Below the pieces are notes generated by a model. It worked only from the letters and a program-made list of their open reading frames with translations, searched no databases and was not told the origin of the DNA. Shown in pieces: positions 6,380 through 6,724 of a stretch of DNA of 6,724 nt. Both the position numbers and the translations under genes were made by a program. Numbering within the stretch: the first letter of the stretch is position 1; each line of letters opens with the position of its first letter. Origin of the DNA: Verrucomicrobiota bacterium (GTDB lineage Bacteria > Verrucomicrobiota > Kiritimatiellia > UBA8416 > JAIOPI01); assembly GCA_027620105.1 (NCBI GenBank), contig JAQCIA010000111.1:1-6724 (forward strand), in the 5' to 3' direction.

Positions 6380-6490
6380 ACCGTTATGCGCGTTGCTTGC
6401 GACCGTGCGCCCGTCCCATCCGCGTCAGCGCTTCTCATGACTGGGGTATTCCCTTCGCTCCGCCCCATGCAACGCGTTGAGGATTCGGAT

Positions 6491-6525
6491 TCACCGCGGA
6501 GGCACCGCGACACGGAGCAGAGGTC
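6491..6525. repeat. Direct repeat copy A (tcaccgcggaggcac...)
   Basis: This 35-nt segment matches 6660-6686 at 25 of 27 positions once an 8-nt insertion (cgcgacac, 6506-6513) is allowed for. Both copies run from tcacc-cggaggcac to gagaggtc/cagaggtc. The units resemble the short 'accacggag gcacggag' repeats scattered in some bacterial genomes, and no coding role is apparent. Confidence 0.7.
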
Positions 6526-6583
6526 ATCCTCATGTGTTCACTTCCACGCAACACTCGCGCTGGAGAAGGCAGAGGCGGCGGAG

Positions 6584-6607
6584 CGCAGCTCCCCGCGCGA
6601 AGCTGCG
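6584..6607. repeat. Small stem-loop between repeat copies
   Basis: The arms cgcagct (6584-6590) and agctgcg (6601-6607) are perfectly complementary around a 10-nt loop. It lies between the two direct-repeat copies and just before ctccgtggt (6611-6619), which is the exact reverse complement of accacggag at 6662-6670. No T-run follows, so it is more likely part of the repeat element than a terminator. Confidence 0.45.
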
Positions 6608-6659
6608 GGTCTCCGTGGTTCATTCCCAATCACTAGCGTCCCATACGCGAAAGGGGAAA

Positions 6660-6686
6660 TCACCACGGAGGCACGGAGGAGAGGTC
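6660..6686. repeat. Direct repeat copy B (tcaccacggaggcac...)
   Basis: This 27-nt segment is the shorter partner of copy A at 6491-6525, with two mismatches and lacking its 8-nt insertion. Its core accacggag (6662-6670) also pairs with the inverted ctccgtggt at 6611-6619, giving a 9-bp perfect inverted repeat. The mixture of direct and inverted copies suggests a degenerate composite of a dispersed repeat. Confidence 0.7.
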
Positions 6687-6724
6687 GCGTGAATGCGTGT
6701 CCGCTTGTGCGTTGCGTAGAGCAT

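Larger units (their letters stand above)
6380..6724. other. Gene-free 3' flank with repeats
   Basis: These 345 bases after the acyltransferase contain no open frame with recognisable protein character on either strand. I see no intrinsic terminator with a T-run directly after the operon. A 10-bp palindrome, caacgcgttg, lies at 6470-6479. The rest is dominated by GGAG/ACGG-rich repeat units, annotated separately. A new gene may start beyond the window edge, but nothing within it supports one. Confidence 0.7.

Noticed and set aside
6491..6686. CRISPR-like array
   Set aside because: There are only two direct copies of unequal length separated by 134 nt, with an inverted core between them and no regular spacers or cas genes.
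6477..6692. 71-codon open frame in the 3' flank
   Set aside because: It spans the repeat cluster, has no ribosome-binding site and translates to Arg/His/Ser-rich low-complexity sequence.

Overview
The window is GC-rich bacterial DNA carrying part of a cell-surface polysaccharide locus. All recognisable genes are on the plus strand. The organism cannot be named from the sequence. Most starts lack a good Shine-Dalgarno site, and the 3' flank holds short repeats of the 'accacggag/gcacggag' type. I loosely associate such repeats with Verrucomicrobia/Planctomycetes-like environmental genomes, and this is a weak hint only.

Left part (1-1385), a scarred region. After a small perfect hairpin (5-30) comes a 30-codon stub that begins like a family 2 glycosyltransferase (GT2; 83-175). 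A compact type II toxin-antitoxin pair follows: an AbrB/VapB-like antitoxin (209-466) and a PIN-domain VapC-like toxin (466-885). A second GT2 remnant (923-1287) keeps the N-terminal and probably the C-terminal end, but has a frameshift and has lost its catalytic middle. It ends in a 28-nt imperfect inverted repeat (1285-1366) that supplies its stop codon.

Central and right part (1386-6379), an intact five-gene operon. It runs GT2 (1386-2306), GT4 (2303-3517), exported parallel beta-helix protein (3514-4728), second GT2 (4737-5711) and hexapeptide-repeat acyltransferase (5708-6379). Three of the four junctions are 4-nt ATGA overlaps. The remaining one is either an 8-nt gap or a TTGA overlap, so co-transcription and coupled translation are likely. 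The inferred division of labour is that three cytoplasmic glycosyltransferases build an oligosaccharide, the acyltransferase decorates a sugar, and the secreted beta-helix protein binds, cleaves or epimerises the exported polymer. No flippase, polymerase, priming transferase or export gene is visible, so the locus is incomplete here.

The 3' flank (6380-6724) has no credible gene. It contains a 27-35 nt direct repeat, an inverted copy of its core and a small stem-loop.

The most unusual feature is that three successive copies of the same GT2 5' end lie within about 1.3 kb. Only the last is intact, and a toxin-antitoxin module sits between the first two. I see no convincing evidence of a wholly new system.
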